Part shown: piece by piece, positions 44,642 to 56,079 of the stretch
Layout of the letters: the number at the start of each line of letters is the position of its first letter
How positions within the stretch are numbered: position 1 is the stretch's first letter
Source of the DNA: Acidipila sp. EB88
GTDB taxonomy: Bacteria; Acidobacteriota; Terriglobia; Terriglobales; Acidobacteriaceae
Length of the DNA: 64,000 bases
Direction: 5' to 3'
Assembly (NCBI RefSeq): GCF_003858395.1
Contig: NZ_QWEV01000005.1
Coordinates: 868,001-932,000, forward strand
Translations under genes and position numbers: made by a program
Notes under the pieces: model-generated
Seen by the model: only the letters and a program-made list of their open reading frames with translations
Told to the model about the DNA's origin: nothing
Databases searched by the model: none

Positions 44642-46111
44642 CTACAGCACCTGCGAGTTTGCATCCGGATCCGGGTGAAACTGCACCTCGCTCATCGCAT
44701 GGGTGATCTCGCGATTCTGCATGAAGTACTGCCACACAAAGCCCGAGCGCAGGTTCTCGGCCATCAGCACGCTGATGCCCTGGTCGATGCCCAGCACATC
44801 CTCGGCAAACCAGTTTCCTTTCATGTCGAACGCATCTACGAAGCCGTAGCGCGTCCACACGCGGTCGCCCATCTTCTCCCGCATGCTCAGCAGCACGTGC
44901 GAGCACTCCGCCGGCAGAAACGGCAGCGAACCGGCAGCCGCGCAGGGGACCAGTGTTCCGTCGAGCGTGCCGATCGATGGCGGCCCACCCCACACCCGGT
45001 AGCCATCGCGCGAGTCCGACGCCGAGATCCCCCACATGTCCTGGTCGATCCAGTTGAACTTCTGCCCCAGCCGGATGCACCACAACTGGTGCGCCCGCGT
45101 GGCCGCGATGGAGTTGGTGAAGTAGTTGGCGTGGAGGTCACGCTGGTCGCGGTAGTCGCACCAGGCATGCGCATACTGGTGGATAAACAACGGCGCGAGC
45201 CCGGAGATGTACTCGATGCCGCCGAAGTTCACCAGCGGCCGTTGCAGTGCGTTCCAGGTCTCGACCGGAATCGGGTGCGTGGGAGAGCCAATGGCCATCA
45301 GGTACATCGTCATCAGCTCGGCGTAGATGTCCCAGCGATGCTTCAGAAAGCCCTGCTCCGGCAGCCAGCCCATGGAGAGCGTGGCGCCTTCATCGAGCAT
45401 CCACTGCCAGTCAATGCGGCGGTAGAACGTGGTGGCCAGTGCCGCAATGCGCGCGTTGCCGGCAAAGTAGGTGCGGCACAGCAGCACCCCGCACAGCAGC
45501 AGCGCCGTGTCGATCGACGAAAGCTCGGAGTTGAACATCCTCTGGCCGCTCTCGATATCGATGAAGTGGTAAAGGAAGCCGTGCTCGTGCGGGCAGTCCT
45601 CCAGCAGGAAGGCCAGCGTCTTTTCGACGCGCTGCTCGCAGTCGCCGGCCCTCAGGTAGCCCCGCTTGGCGCCGATGCAGAGTGCCGACAGGCCAAAGCC
45701 GGTGGCGGCAATCGAGGCTGCGCGGGAGGTGGAGATGCCGGCCGCCGAGGCACGGTCCCGCACCAGCCCGGTCTTGGGGCTCGCCTCGTTGTAGAAGAAG
45801 TGGCAGCCGCGCTCTTCCATCTCGTCAAGCAGCGCGTCCGCCTGCTTGGAGACCTGGGTGAGCGGCCGGTTGATGAACTGTCCGGGCGGATGCACGTACT
45901 TCTGCGCGGCGGACTGTTCTGGCTGGGGCTGCTGGCCGGGCGTGGTGGGCGGAGCCTGCTGCTGGTTCTGAAACGGCAACCCGCCTCCTCCCATGCCCAT
46001 GGCCATGGCTTGCGTTGTTCCGAATGGCGTTCCCAGTGTGAGAGCGCCGCTTGCGCTGGCGGCTGCGGCAGCCCGCAGCAACTCCCGGCGGCTCAGGCGA
46101 CGATCCGTCAA
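44642..46111 (-). CDS. Tat-exported glucoamylase-like enzyme (PF10091, GH144 type)
   Basis: A 489-residue protein. A Tat signal lies at residues 1-37: RRLSRRELLRAAAAASASGA, with the twin arginine RRE-L. A Gln/Pro linker follows (GQQPQPEQSAAQ). The catalytic module from about residue 75: FFYNEASPKTGLVRDRAS, FGLSALCIGAKRGYL, HGFLYHFIDIESGQR, STIDTALLLCG-like ELSSIDTALLLCGVL, SGLAPLFIHQYAHAWCDYRD, and DSRDGYRVWGGPPSIGTLDG. This is the glycoamylase-like family that includes endo-beta-1,2-glucanases (GH144). The start is TTG after GGGGGAGCAGCA. First gene of the minus-strand sugar run; divergent from sod. Confidence 0.87.
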   Translation of the reverse strand: MTDRRLSRRELLRAAAAASASGALTLGTPFGTTQAMAMGMGGGGLPFQNQQQAPPTTPGQQPQPEQSAAQKYVHPPGQFINRPLTQVSKQADALLDEMEERGCHFFYNEASPKTGLVRDRASAAGISTSRAASIAATGFGLSALCIGAKRGYLRAGDCEQRVEKTLAFLLEDCPHEHGFLYHFIDIESGQRMFNSELSSIDTALLLCGVLLCRTYFAGNARIAALATTFYRRIDWQWMLDEGATLSMGWLPEQGFLKHRWDIYAELMTMYLMAIGSPTHPIPVETWNALQRPLVNFGGIEYISGLAPLFIHQYAHAWCDYRDQRDLHANYFTNSIAATRAHQLWCIRLGQKFNWIDQDMWGISASDSRDGYRVWGGPPSIGTLDGTLVPCAAAGSLPFLPAECSHVLLSMREKMGDRVWTRYGFVDAFDMKGNWFAEDVLGIDQGISVLMAENLRSGFVWQYFMQNREITHAMSEVQFHPDPDANSQVL

Positions 46112-46325
46112 TGCTGCTCCCCCGCTCCGCTTGTTCGTTCCAGGCTATCGACCCGTAGCTTCCACTCCGTGTTCATCACCATCAGGGATGCACAAAGCCC
46201 CCTCCGCGTCTCATTCGCTCCGCTGCCGCCAGAACTAAAGTGGGCCAAACGCGCCTCCACTGCATCCCTATAGTGGTGAACCCGAACCGTTTCGCGAGAA
46301 ACGCGTTCTATCTCGAGGAGGAACC

Positions 46326-46940
46326 TTGGCCTACGAACTGCCCGCCCTGCCCTATGACTATGCCGGACTTGAACCCCATATCGACGAAGCAACGATGAAG
46401 CTGCACCACGACAAGCACCACCAGACCTACGTCACCAACCTGAACGGAGCCATCGAGAAGCACCCGGAACTCGGCAAGCACACGCCCGAAGACCTCCTGC
46501 GCTCGCTCGACACCCTTCCTGATGACATCAAGGGCGTGGTCCGCAACAACGGTGGCGGCCATGTGAACCACACGATGTTCTGGACGATCATGAAGCCGGG
46601 CGGCGGCGGTGAGCCAACGGGCAAGATCGCCGACAAGATCAAGGAAGACTTCGGCTCGTTCGAAGACTTCAAGAAGCAGTTCAACGAGACCACCGCCAAG
46701 CAGTTCGGTTCGGGCTGGGGCTGGCTGGTGCTCGACGGCGGCAAGCTCAAGATCGTCACCACGCCCAACCAGGACAACCCGATCTCGCAGGGCAAGTACC
46801 CGATCCTCGGCAACGATGTGTGGGAGCACGCCTACTACCTTAAGTACCAGAACAAGCGCCCGGACTACCTCGCCGCATGGTGGGGCACCGTGAACTGGGA
46901 CGAAATCAACAAGCGCTTTGAAACAGCCCAGTCTGCCTAG
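46326..46940 (+). CDS. sodA: Superoxide dismutase, Mn/Fe family (Mn-type signature)
   Basis: Cytosolic SOD of 204 residues (no signal peptide). Metal ligands by alignment to E. coli SodA: H27 in [10 protein letters not shown]82 in [11 protein letters not shown]164 and H168 in DVWEHAYYL. Gly at 77-78 and Gln149 in TPNQDNP are the Mn-type arrangement, in which the outer-sphere glutamine comes from the C-terminal half. The start is TTG at 46326, forced by the strong ribosome-binding site GAGGAGGAACC and by the lack of an upstream ATG. A good terminator follows. Divergent from the GH144-type gene. Confidence 0.95.
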   Translation: MAYELPALPYDYAGLEPHIDEATMKLHHDKHHQTYVTNLNGAIEKHPELGKHTPEDLLRSLDTLPDDIKGVVRNNGGGHVNHTMFWTIMKPGGGGEPTGKIADKIKEDFGSFEDFKKQFNETTAKQFGSGWGWLVLDGGKLKIVTTPNQDNPISQGKYPILGNDVWEHAYYLKYQNKRPDYLAAWWGTVNWDEINKRFETAQSA

Positions 46941-46966
46941 CAGCACTGGCTAACTACCACACACCA

Positions 46967-47005
46967 GCCCGGAGGCTGCCTGATCGGGGCTCCGGGCTTT
47001 TCTGT
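46967..47005 (+). terminator. Intrinsic terminator after sodA
   Basis: AGCCCGGAG (46967-46975) and CTCCGGGCT (46991-46999) pair perfectly, followed by TTTCTGTT. Confidence 0.8.
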
Positions 47006-47093
47006 TCAACCTGCTCTTCGCCCCGTGGCGCTCCACCAGATGCGCTACTTTCTCGACGCCGTGGGGTTTGCACTGGCAAGGAGTCTCGTCGCG

Positions 47094-47921
47094 ATGCCGT
47101 CCATGCTTCCTCTGTTCCGTTTTTCGCTTATGGCTTCTCTGCTCGGTACCACCGCAGCGTTCGGGCAGGCCGCACTCACCACAGGCGGGGCCCACTACGC
47201 CATCACCCAGGCTGGAAAGCCGGTAGGCGACGCCCAGTTCTCGGCTGCACCGATCAGCGGGGGCAAGACCCTCACCTCCAGTGGCCACCTCAAACTCGAA
47301 AAGTTCGCCTACAGCTTCTCGAGCACGGCGACCGTGGATGCGCAGTTCAACCTGGTGCATGACCAGCTTTCGGGCTCGGTGCATGGCGCCAAGGCCTCGG
47401 CCAACAACGTCCAGTTCACCACGGCTTCTGACGCAACCGGGCGCTCCTTCCAGATCAACATCAATACCGATGGCAAGCTCACATCCAACGCCGTGGACCG
47501 GCACCGCAATACCGTGCTCGCCCCGGACCTCGACCCGGCAGCCTACACGCTGATGACACACATTGCGCTCTCGCACCCGCAGAGCGCCTGGGTGCTGATC
47601 CCCAAGGAAAACGGCATCCTGGTGCCGGCGCAGTACCAGCCCGCGGCGGACCTGAACGGCACGCTGAACGGCCAGAACATCTCGGTGAAGCACACGATCG
47701 TGGCGCTGAGCGACCAGAACTCGATCGTGATCGAGCTCTTCTATACCGCCGATGCGCAGCTTCTCGAAGCCGACCTGAACGCCCAGAACTTCTACGTGAC
47801 CCGCGATGGCTTCAAGCTGCTGAACCGGCCCAAGCCGGTGGCCCCGCCGCATGGGCAGGCGCCGCAGCAGGACACGACCACGCAACCGGCGACTCCGCAG
47901 ACCCAGGCGCCGCCGCAGTAA
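47094..47921 (+). CDS. Exported protein of unknown function
   Basis: Not recognised as a named family. The 275-residue product has a signal peptide (FRFSLMASLLGTTAAFGQA), then a beta-rich domain (HYAITQAGKPVGDAQFSAAP, KLEKFAYSFSSTATVDAQFN, HPQSAWVLIPKENGILVPAQ, IVIELFYTADAQLLEADL) and a Pro/Gln-rich tail. It may be a periplasmic or outer-membrane-associated protein. The ATG at 47094 follows AAGGAG; an upstream GTG frame would put 23 residues ahead of the signal. Single gene between two terminators. Confidence 0.7.
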   Translation: MPSMLPLFRFSLMASLLGTTAAFGQAALTTGGAHYAITQAGKPVGDAQFSAAPISGGKTLTSSGHLKLEKFAYSFSSTATVDAQFNLVHDQLSGSVHGAKASANNVQFTTASDATGRSFQININTDGKLTSNAVDRHRNTVLAPDLDPAAYTLMTHIALSHPQSAWVLIPKENGILVPAQYQPAADLNGTLNGQNISVKHTIVALSDQNSIVIELFYTADAQLLEADLNAQNFYVTRDGFKLLNRPKPVAPPHGQAPQQDTTTQPATPQTQAPPQ

Positions 47922-47935
47922 CGGGTTGAGCAAGC

Positions 47936-47972
47936 GCAAAGCCCCTGCCATATCCAACGGCAGGGGCTTTGC
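47936..47972. terminator. Bidirectional terminator between convergent genes
   Basis: GCAAAGCCCCTGCC and GGCAGGGGCTTTGC are perfect 14-base arms around a 9-base loop, between the exported protein (plus) and cca (minus). Confidence 0.85.
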
Positions 47973-48008
47973 TGCGAGCGCGGTCACCGCGCAGGCTAAG
48001 CACTCGCT

Positions 48009-49373
48009 CTAGACCGTGGCAGGGGTTCCGGCGTGGCTTCGGATCAGCGCCAGGCCCTGCTCACGCGTGGTGATGCTGCCTTCCAGCTGGGCGTCTTCCG
48101 CCAGCGCCAGCATGGACTTGAACACAGGACCCGGCCTGTACCCGGCCGCGATCAGGTCGCGCCCGTTCACCAGCAGCTCGGGCCGAACCTCCTCGGCAGG
48201 TGTGGCCTCGTAGTGGTGCCGGGCGTAGTCATACAACCGCAGAATTTTGTGACTGGAGAGGCAATCCATCCGGTGCAGCGCGAGGTGCTCCTCAAAGCGA
48301 GGCAGCCGGAAAAAGCGTTTCAGCGTGGACTGCTTCATCTTCTCCACGTCGCCAAAGCGCATGTGGTTGGCTACCAGCAGCGCGATCTGCGCGGTCTCCT
48401 CATTGGAGAAGCGCAGGCGTGCGCAGATGGCCTCAGCCATGTGCGTGCCCACCTCGGCATGCCCGTTGAAGCGTATACGGCCACCCTCTTCGGGCGGATC
48501 GTGCACCTCGCACGGCGGCTTGCCTACATCGTGCAACAGGGCGCTCCAGGCCAGGGTTGCGGGGGCGCCGGCATCGATTTTCTCGAGCAGCAGCAGCGTG
48601 TGGATCCAGACGTCGCCCTCGGGATGCCAGTCGGGCGGCTGCTCCACCCCGTGCATACGGTCCACCTCCGGCAGCAGCTCGCGCAGCAGCCCGGTCTGAT
48701 CGAGCAGCTCGAACGCACGGCGCGCACGGCCTTCCGTGAGCATGCGCGTCAATTCGTCCCGGCAACGCTCCGGGCTCACCTGGTGGATGGTCGCAGCCTG
48801 CGCGCGGATGGCGGCGGCGGTCTCCTCCTCGAGCGTGAACCCGAACCGCGCGGCGAAACGCACGGCGCGCAGCATCCGCAGCTTGTCCTCGCGGAAGCGC
48901 CGGGCGGGCTCGCCGATGGCGCGCACCACCCCGGCAGCGAGGTCCGCCTCGCCGCCGACGTAGTCCAGCACCTCGCCGGAGAGCGGGTCGTACAACATGC
49001 CGTTGATGGTGAAGTCGCGCCGCTCCACATCCTCGCGCGGGTCCAGCGAGTAGCGCACAGCATCGGGGCGGCGCCCGTCCGAGTAGACGCCGTCACTGCG
49101 GAAGGTCGCGACCTCGGTCCGGATCTCGGTTGCATTTTCATCTTCACTGGCGACCAGCACCACGCCGAAATGCGCTCCCACGGCAAACGTGCGCGGAAAC
49201 ATGGCCAGCACGACGTCGGGCGTGGCGCTGGTCGCGACGTCGAAATCCTTGGCTGCAATGCCGAGCAGGCGATCGCGCACACAGCCGCCGGCGTAGAACG
49301 CCTGGTGGCCGGCTTCGCGCAGGGTTTGGACGATGTGGCGTGCGGCCTGTTCGGGCCGGGAGGCAGCTTGCAT
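48009..49373 (-). CDS. cca: tRNA nucleotidyltransferase / poly(A) polymerase family (CCA-adding type) with HD domain
   Basis: Adds or repairs the 3' CCA of tRNAs. Product 454 residues. The nucleotidyltransferase head: [39 protein letters not shown] with the two-aspartate DFD site, [20 protein letters not shown], then [20 protein letters not shown]. An HD domain follows: [15 protein letters not shown] class II CCA/PAP architecture; A-only or full CCA activity cannot be told. The ATG at 49373 follows GGAGCGACC; longer upstream frames overlap tsaD in antisense. Divergent from tsaD with 37 bases between starts. Confidence 0.9.
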   Translation of the reverse strand: MQAASRPEQAARHIVQTLREAGHQAFYAGGCVRDRLLGIAAKDFDVATSATPDVVLAMFPRTFAVGAHFGVVLVASEDENATEIRTEVATFRSDGVYSDGRRPDAVRYSLDPREDVERRDFTINGMLYDPLSGEVLDYVGGEADLAAGVVRAIGEPARRFREDKLRMLRAVRFAARFGFTLEEETAAAIRAQAATIHQVSPERCRDELTRMLTEGRARRAFELLDQTGLLRELLPEVDRMHGVEQPPDWHPEGDVWIHTLLLLEKIDAGAPATLAWSALLHDVGKPPCEVHDPPEEGGRIRFNGHAEVGTHMAEAICARLRFSNEETAQIALLVANHMRFGDVEKMKQSTLKRFFRLPRFEEHLALHRMDCLSSHKILRLYDYARHHYEATPAEEVRPELLVNGRDLIAAGYRPGPVFKSMLALAEDAQLEGSITTREQGLALIRSHAGTPATV

Positions 49374-49410
49374 ACGGGGTCGCTCCGGTTCTCTTAGGAT
49401 AAGAGATGCC

Positions 49411-50568
49411 GTGGCACATACAGGACTCATCCTCGGGATCGAAAGCTCATGTGACGAAACAGCCGCTGCCGTGGTGGCAGAGGGCAGCACAACGCTGTCC
49501 AGCGTGGTGGCGTCGCAGTTCAGCACGCACGCCCCATATGGCGGGGTGGTGCCAGAGCTGGCCTCGCGTGAACACCTGCGCAACATCGTGCCGGTGGTCC
49601 GCGGGGCGCTGGCCGCAGCTGGCGTGGCATTGCCGCAACTGTCAGCCATCGCGGTGACGGAAGGCCCTGGGCTCGCGGGCGCTTTGCTGGTGGGCGTCAC
49701 CTACGCCAAGACGCTTGCGTGGGCGCTGGGGAAGCCGCTGATCGCGGTGAATCACCTGGAAGGCCACATCCACGCCGTGCTGCTGGAGCATGCCCGCGAG
49801 CAGCCGACAGACGGCCCTGCTCTGGCATTGGTGGTCTCGGGTGGCCACACCCATCTCTACCTGGCCGAGCGGCAGCAGGACGGCGCCTGGCAGTACCGGC
49901 TGGTCGGCCACACGGTCGATGACGCGGCCGGCGAAGCTTTCGACAAGGTGGCGAAACTGCTGGGCCTGGGCTACCCGGGCGGTCCATGGATCGATGGGCT
50001 CGCGCGGCATGGTGATCCCTCGGCGGTGCCGTTCCGATTTGCCGAGGTGCGCCGCCGCGAGGCCCGGCAGCGGCCATCCTCCGCCCCCACCGATTCCCTG
50101 TTGTTCTCGTTTTCCGGCATCAAGACCTCCGTGCTGCGCTACGTCGAAACGCACGGTCTCGGCGCTTCAATCGCCGCGCGCGCCGCGGTGCTGTCGTCGC
50201 TCCCGGCACCGCGCATCGCCGACGCGCTTGCGCTTTGCGACGCCCAGACCCTGAACCTCATCGCTTCGTTCCAGCAGTCCGTCGTCGACAACCTGGTGCA
50301 GCGCACGCTGATCGCCGCCGAGCGGTTCGGGGCGCGCAGCCTGCTGGTCTCGGGGGGTGTGGCTGCCAATAGCGGGCTGCGCAGCGGCTTCCTGTCCCGC
50401 TCGCCCCTCCCGGTGCTGTTCCCGTCCCTTGCGCTTTCCACCGACAACGCTGCCATGATCGCGGCCGCGGCATGGCCTAAACTGCAGCGGCAAAGCTTCG
50501 CTCCTGCGGGGCTCGCGGCCGAACCGAGACTGCAGCTTGGACTCCGCACTGAATCAGTGCCGGGGTAG
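49411..50568 (+). CDS. tsaD: tRNA N6-adenosine threonylcarbamoyltransferase
   Basis: TsaD transfers the threonylcarbamoyl group to A37 of ANN-decoding tRNAs, with TsaB and TsaE. The product is 385 residues. N-terminal ATP-site [17 protein letters not shown]; metal ligands H115 and H119 in [42 protein letters not shown]; the distal [15 protein letters not shown] and [15 protein letters not shown]. The start is GTG at 49411 with GGATAAGAG upstream; it gives the family-typical N-terminus. Followed by cysS after 62 bases. Confidence 0.95.
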   Translation: MAHTGLILGIESSCDETAAAVVAEGSTTLSSVVASQFSTHAPYGGVVPELASREHLRNIVPVVRGALAAAGVALPQLSAIAVTEGPGLAGALLVGVTYAKTLAWALGKPLIAVNHLEGHIHAVLLEHAREQPTDGPALALVVSGGHTHLYLAERQQDGAWQYRLVGHTVDDAAGEAFDKVAKLLGLGYPGGPWIDGLARHGDPSAVPFRFAEVRRREARQRPSSAPTDSLLFSFSGIKTSVLRYVETHGLGASIAARAAVLSSLPAPRIADALALCDAQTLNLIASFQQSVVDNLVQRTLIAAERFGARSLLVSGGVAANSGLRSGFLSRSPLPVLFPSLALSTDNAAMIAAAAWPKLQRQSFAPAGLAAEPRLQLGLRTESVPG

Positions 50569-50630
50569 CCTGGTTCGGCAAAACACCCAACTGCTAGAAT
50601 CGAGCGGAAGGTCCCACCCCTGCCGAACGA

Positions 50631-52145
<1,515 letters not shown>

Positions 52146-52164
52146 CCACGCCAGCCGCGCACGC

Positions 52165-53646
52165 TTAGCGCTGGCCGGCGATCCCCTTGACTGACTGCTG
52201 CAGCCTGGCCGAGCTGTAGCCGACGCCTTTCTTGAACACCAGCTCCGGCTTGCGGATCACGGAAGCATCGTGCTCCAGGTCGCCGTCCAGCAGCACAAGG
52301 TCCGCCTGCATGCCCGGCGCGATCGTGCCGATCTCGCTGGAGCGGCCAAGATACTGCGCGGCATGGCTCGTGTAGATGGCCACGGCCTCGGCAGGTGTAA
52401 AGCCGGCGGCGACGAGCAGCTCGAAGGCCCGCTGGTCGCCATAGCCGGCAAGCACGCCGCCATACCCCGTGGGATCGCAACCCGCCATCAGCAGGCCGCC
52501 CGCCTTTGCAAACGCCCGTTCAAACTGCATTTCCTTGCTGAGCAGCACGCTCCAGTGCGAAGCAGCTGCATGCTGCGCGATCATGCCGCGCCGAGTCGCG
52601 TAGTCATCCCAGGAAAGTCCGCTGAGAGCCGTGTGGACCGGCTCCATGTTGTCGAGCGGCGGCTTGTCGGGCACAAAGCTTTCAAAGATCGCAAGCGTGG
52701 AGGTGACCGCGACGTGATGCTCCACCAGGGTCTGGATCATGCGCTGCACCGGCGCGCTGGTGATGTCGAGTGAGGCTGCCATCTCGGACATGGGGCCGCC
52801 CTGCCCCGGGCATACCCCGGGCTGCTTCTTCGAGTAGAACTCCGTATCCACCAGCAGGCCGTGCTCGAGATTGTCGATGCCCATCTCGGCTGCCTCGGTA
52901 AAGCCGATTGAGCAGAGGTGCCCGGTGATCTTGTCGCCCCGCTTGTGGGCGGCCGCGATGGCGGCAGCCAGCTCTGCCGGCGTGATGTGCATGTAGGCCT
53001 TGAACGAGGTGGCACCCCGGTCGCCCCAGTAGTTCACCAGCGCGCTGGCGTCATCGGGGCCGGTCAACTCGTGCAGCTGAATGCCGATGGTGGGCTTGCC
53101 CTCGAGGTACGGGCCGGTCACGTCGAGTGCTGGACCTGCCTGGCGGCCGGCATCGATCGCCTGCTTCAGCGCGAGATCCGCAAAGGGCTCGATGGAGCCC
53201 GCGGTGCGCGCCGTGGTGATGCCTGCCGCGAGATACAGGCGCGGCGCGCTGTCGGCCAGCTCGGCGTAGAGCGCGTTGCGGTCGGGTTCGTTGCCGGCTG
53301 CCGGGTAGAACATGTGTTCGTGCATGCCGATCAACCCGGGCAGCAGCGTCTTGCCGGAGGCGTCGATGACTGCCGCATCATCCGGCGGATGGATCCTCGA
53401 CGAACTCTCCACTTGGGCGATCACGCCGTTGCGCAGCACCACGGTCTGGTCGTGCTGCGCGGGGCCACCCTGACCATTGATGACCGTCACATGGGTGAAC
53501 GCGACCACCGGGGCAGTCTGGACCAGGAAGGCAGCCAAAGGATCAGCAGCCTTGATGGGTGCTCCAGCTGGTGGAGTCCTCTGCGCGAATGCGGCCAAGG
53601 CACAGCACAGGAAGGGTAGGAGAGGCAACAGCCGCGAGGGTGACAT
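52165..53646 (-). CDS. Exported amidohydrolase (imidazolonepropionase-like)
   Basis: Metal-dependent amidohydrolase of 493 residues with signal peptide LLPLLPFLCCALAAFAQ. Metal motif LLPGLIGMHEHMFYP (HxH), probable bridging lysine in GATSFKAYMHITP, histidines in ITGHLCSIGF and GIDNLEHGLL, and the catalytic aspartate in LLMAGCDPTGYGG. The closing beta-sandwich part has SSEIGTIAPGMQADLVLLDG. Such secreted enzymes of Acidobacteria act on cyclic amides, dipeptides or similar; the substrate is unknown. The ATG at 53646 gives the best signal peptide but has a weak ribosome-binding site. Converges with cysS (19-base gap). Confidence 0.88.
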   Translation of the reverse strand: MSPSRLLPLLPFLCCALAAFAQRTPPAGAPIKAADPLAAFLVQTAPVVAFTHVTVINGQGGPAQHDQTVVLRNGVIAQVESSSRIHPPDDAAVIDASGKTLLPGLIGMHEHMFYPAAGNEPDRNALYAELADSAPRLYLAAGITTARTAGSIEPFADLALKQAIDAGRQAGPALDVTGPYLEGKPTIGIQLHELTGPDDASALVNYWGDRGATSFKAYMHITPAELAAAIAAAHKRGDKITGHLCSIGFTEAAEMGIDNLEHGLLVDTEFYSKKQPGVCPGQGGPMSEMAASLDITSAPVQRMIQTLVEHHVAVTSTLAIFESFVPDKPPLDNMEPVHTALSGLSWDDYATRRGMIAQHAAASHWSVLLSKEMQFERAFAKAGGLLMAGCDPTGYGGVLAGYGDQRAFELLVAAGFTPAEAVAIYTSHAAQYLGRSSEIGTIAPGMQADLVLLDGDLEHDASVIRKPELVFKKGVGYSSARLQQSVKGIAGQR

Positions 53647-53768
53647 TGTGAGAGCGTCGCGGAGATCAGGCTGCCCGTCAAGTGCAAAGACGCGGTTGCG
53701 CGTGGTGGATCGCGAGGCCCGGTCAGACGCAGATGTCGTGCGCGCGGTCGTTATCTTTGCAGACAAAA

Positions 53769-53796
53769 ACAAGAGCAGCCCGAAGGCTGCTCTTGT
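53769..53796 (-). terminator. Terminator of ftsH with UUCG loop
   Basis: In the minus-strand RNA: 12-base stem ACAAGAGCAGCC / GGCTGCTCTTGT, loop UUCG, then UUUUGUCU. A textbook intrinsic terminator 21 bases beyond the ftsH stop. Confidence 0.85.
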
Positions 53797-53817
53797 GTGG
53801 TCTGCATTGCGTGCTGC

Positions 53818-55734
53818 TTACGCGGGGGAAGGACTGCCTTCGGGGAAGCCACCGCCATGCTTCGGTTCCGGCTTCAGAACCTGCTGCACGTTTCCAGTTG
53901 GCGTGCCGCCTGAGGGTCCACCGGTCTGATCGAGCGGCGGCAGTTCCTGCCCGTCGATGATCATCCGGATCTCGGCACCGTCCAGCGTTTCGCGCTCCAA
54001 CAGGGCCGTGGCCATCCGGTGCATCGCATCCTGTTTAGTGTCGAGGATGTGGTATGCCGACTGGTACGCAGTATCCACCTTGGAGCGAACCTCGGCATCA
54101 ATCTGGCGGGCAGTCTCTTCCGAGAAGTCGCGATGCTGTGCAATCTCGCGACCAAGGAAGATCTGTTCTTCCTTCTTGCCGTAGGTCAGGGGTCCCAGAT
54201 TGCTCATGCCGTACTCGCAGACCATCTTGCGGGCAAGTTCCGTGGCCCGTTCGATGTCGTTGCCGGCACCAGTCGTCATCTGCTTCAGGAAGATCTCTTC
54301 GGCAATGCGTCCGCCCATGAGAATGGCCAGCTGCGTATCGAGATAGTCCTTGGTGACAGTGTGGCGATCATCCACCGGCAGCTGCATCGTGACACCGAGT
54401 GCCATGCCGCGAGGGATGATCGTGACCTTGTGCAGCGGATCAGCATGGTCACGGGTTGCAGCGACCAGGGCATGGCCGGCTTCGTGGTAAGCGGTAACCC
54501 GCTTCTCCTCGTCGCTCAGCAGCATGCTTTTGCGCTCCGCGCCCATCATGACCTTGTCCTTGGCTGCTTCGAAGTCGATCATGAGCACTGCCTTGCGGTT
54601 TGCGCGAGCAGCGTTCAGGGCGGCTTCATTCACCATGTTGGCCAGGTCAGCACCGGAGAAACCGGGTGTGCCACGCGCCATAACGCGAAGATCCACATCA
54701 TCCGCGGTGGGAACCTTGCGTGAGTGCACCGCGAGAACTTCTTCACGGCCACGCACGTCGGGACGGCCCACAATGACGCGACGATCGAAGCGGCCCGGGC
54801 GAAGCAGCGCGGGATCGAGCACGTCGGGACGGTTGGTGGCAGCGACCAGGATCACGCCATCGTTGGACTCGAAACCGTCCATCTCGACCAGCAACTGGTT
54901 CAGGGTCTGCTCACGCTCGTCGTGTCCACCGCCAAGGCCTGCGCCACGGTGACGACCCACAGCATCGATCTCATCGATGAAGATGATGCAGGGGGCGTTC
55001 TTTTTACCCTGCTCAAACAGATCGCGGACGCGGCTCGCACCGACACCGACAAACATCTCCACGAAGTCCGAACCGGAAATCGAGAAGAACGGCACATTGG
55101 CTTCGCCGGCAACGGCGCGGGCCAACAGGGTCTTGCCTGTTCCGGGAGGTCCGACGAGCAGGACGCCCTTGGGGATACGTCCACCGAGCTTCTGGAACTT
55201 CTGCGCTTCCCGCAGGAACTCGATAATCTCCTTGAGCTCTTCCTTGGCTTCGTCCACGCCGGCGACATCCTTGAACGTCACCTTCTTCTGCTGCATGGAG
55301 AGCAGGCGTGCTTTGCTCTTGCCGAAGGAAAGCGCCTTGTTGCCGCCGCTCTGCATCTGGCGCAGCATAAAGAACCACAGGGCGCCAATGATGATGATCG
55401 GGGACAGGTTCAGCAGAATCGGCAGCCAGGAGCTGCCACGGTTATCGCGAACCGTTACGGAAACATGGTTTTCCTGCAGAATGTCATAGAGATGGGGGTA
55501 GTTTGCCGGGACCGTGACGTGGTACGGCGTGCCGCTCTTCAGCTTGCCGTGCACCTCGCTGTCGGTGACCGTTGCTTCCTGCACCTGGCCGCCCTGGGCG
55601 TCCTGCAGGAAAGTCGAGAAGGACATGTCCTGCTCGTGACCCGCGCCTCCACCCTTCTGGAACACCTGCCAGAGGAGGATCAAGCAGGCAAAGATGAACA
55701 CCCAGAAGATAATTGTTTTAACAGTCGAATTCAC
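53818..55734 (-). CDS. ftsH: ATP-dependent zinc metalloprotease FtsH
   Basis: Inner-membrane AAA+ protease, 638 residues from the chosen start. Membrane helix 1 near residues 5-25 and helix 2 near 103-125 flank a periplasmic domain. Walker A GPPGTGKT, Walker [12 protein letters not shown], second region of homology [20 protein letters not shown], and zinc motif HEAGHAL are intact; the pore loop is MFVGVGASR. The start is the GTG at 55734 ([11 protein letters not shown]), six bases from GAGG; a GTG two codons upstream lies too close to that site. The C-terminal tail is Pro/Gly-rich. Divergent from tilS. Confidence 0.97.
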   Translation of the reverse strand: MNSTVKTIIFWVFIFACLILLWQVFQKGGGAGHEQDMSFSTFLQDAQGGQVQEATVTDSEVHGKLKSGTPYHVTVPANYPHLYDILQENHVSVTVRDNRGSSWLPILLNLSPIIIIGALWFFMLRQMQSGGNKALSFGKSKARLLSMQQKKVTFKDVAGVDEAKEELKEIIEFLREAQKFQKLGGRIPKGVLLVGPPGTGKTLLARAVAGEANVPFFSISGSDFVEMFVGVGASRVRDLFEQGKKNAPCIIFIDEIDAVGRHRGAGLGGGHDEREQTLNQLLVEMDGFESNDGVILVAATNRPDVLDPALLRPGRFDRRVIVGRPDVRGREEVLAVHSRKVPTADDVDLRVMARGTPGFSGADLANMVNEAALNAARANRKAVLMIDFEAAKDKVMMGAERKSMLLSDEEKRVTAYHEAGHALVAATRDHADPLHKVTIIPRGMALGVTMQLPVDDRHTVTKDYLDTQLAILMGGRIAEEIFLKQMTTGAGNDIERATELARKMVCEYGMSNLGPLTYGKKEEQIFLGREIAQHRDFSEETARQIDAEVRSKVDTAYQSAYHILDTKQDAMHRMATALLERETLDGAEIRMIIDGQELPPLDQTGGPSGGTPTGNVQQVLKPEPKHGGGFPEGSPSPA

Positions 55735-55740
55735 AGACAC

Positions 55741-56079
55741 CCTCGCTTCTCTTCGAACGCACGCCTAAGGCGGATGCACCCACCTATATAGACGCGGTAG
55801 TGCCACTAACGAAGCAAACCTTGCTGCGTGATGCATCGATATGCTCAAAGAAGGCAGTCCCAGAGTATGGGAAGAGCTCCCGGCAACGTATCAGTGATTG
55901 TACGACGGGCAGGGCTGCTTAAGCCGGGAACTCAGGCCGATAAGTCCAGAATCCCGTATTACTCACAGGGTGCCGAGCGGGAATGCACGATGAGCACTGG
56001 TGTTGCGGCTCACCCGCTGCATCGCCTGCCTTGTCCGGTCGACGAATGCAATCTCCTTGCGGCATGCTGAGGGTGTGCG
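55741..56079. other. ftsH/tilS divergent promoter region
   Basis: Holds the upstream regions of ftsH (minus) and tilS (plus). No gene, RNA or strong dyad was recognised. A GAGGG at 56069-56073 could serve tilS. Confidence 0.4.

Noticed and set aside
44594-46273. 559-codon plus-strand frame
   Set aside because: Antisense to the GH144-type enzyme, whose Tat signal and motifs are convincing.
53682-53960. Small plus-strand frame between amidohydrolase and ftsH
   Set aside because: Runs through the ftsH terminator and into ftsH antisense; no protein recognised.
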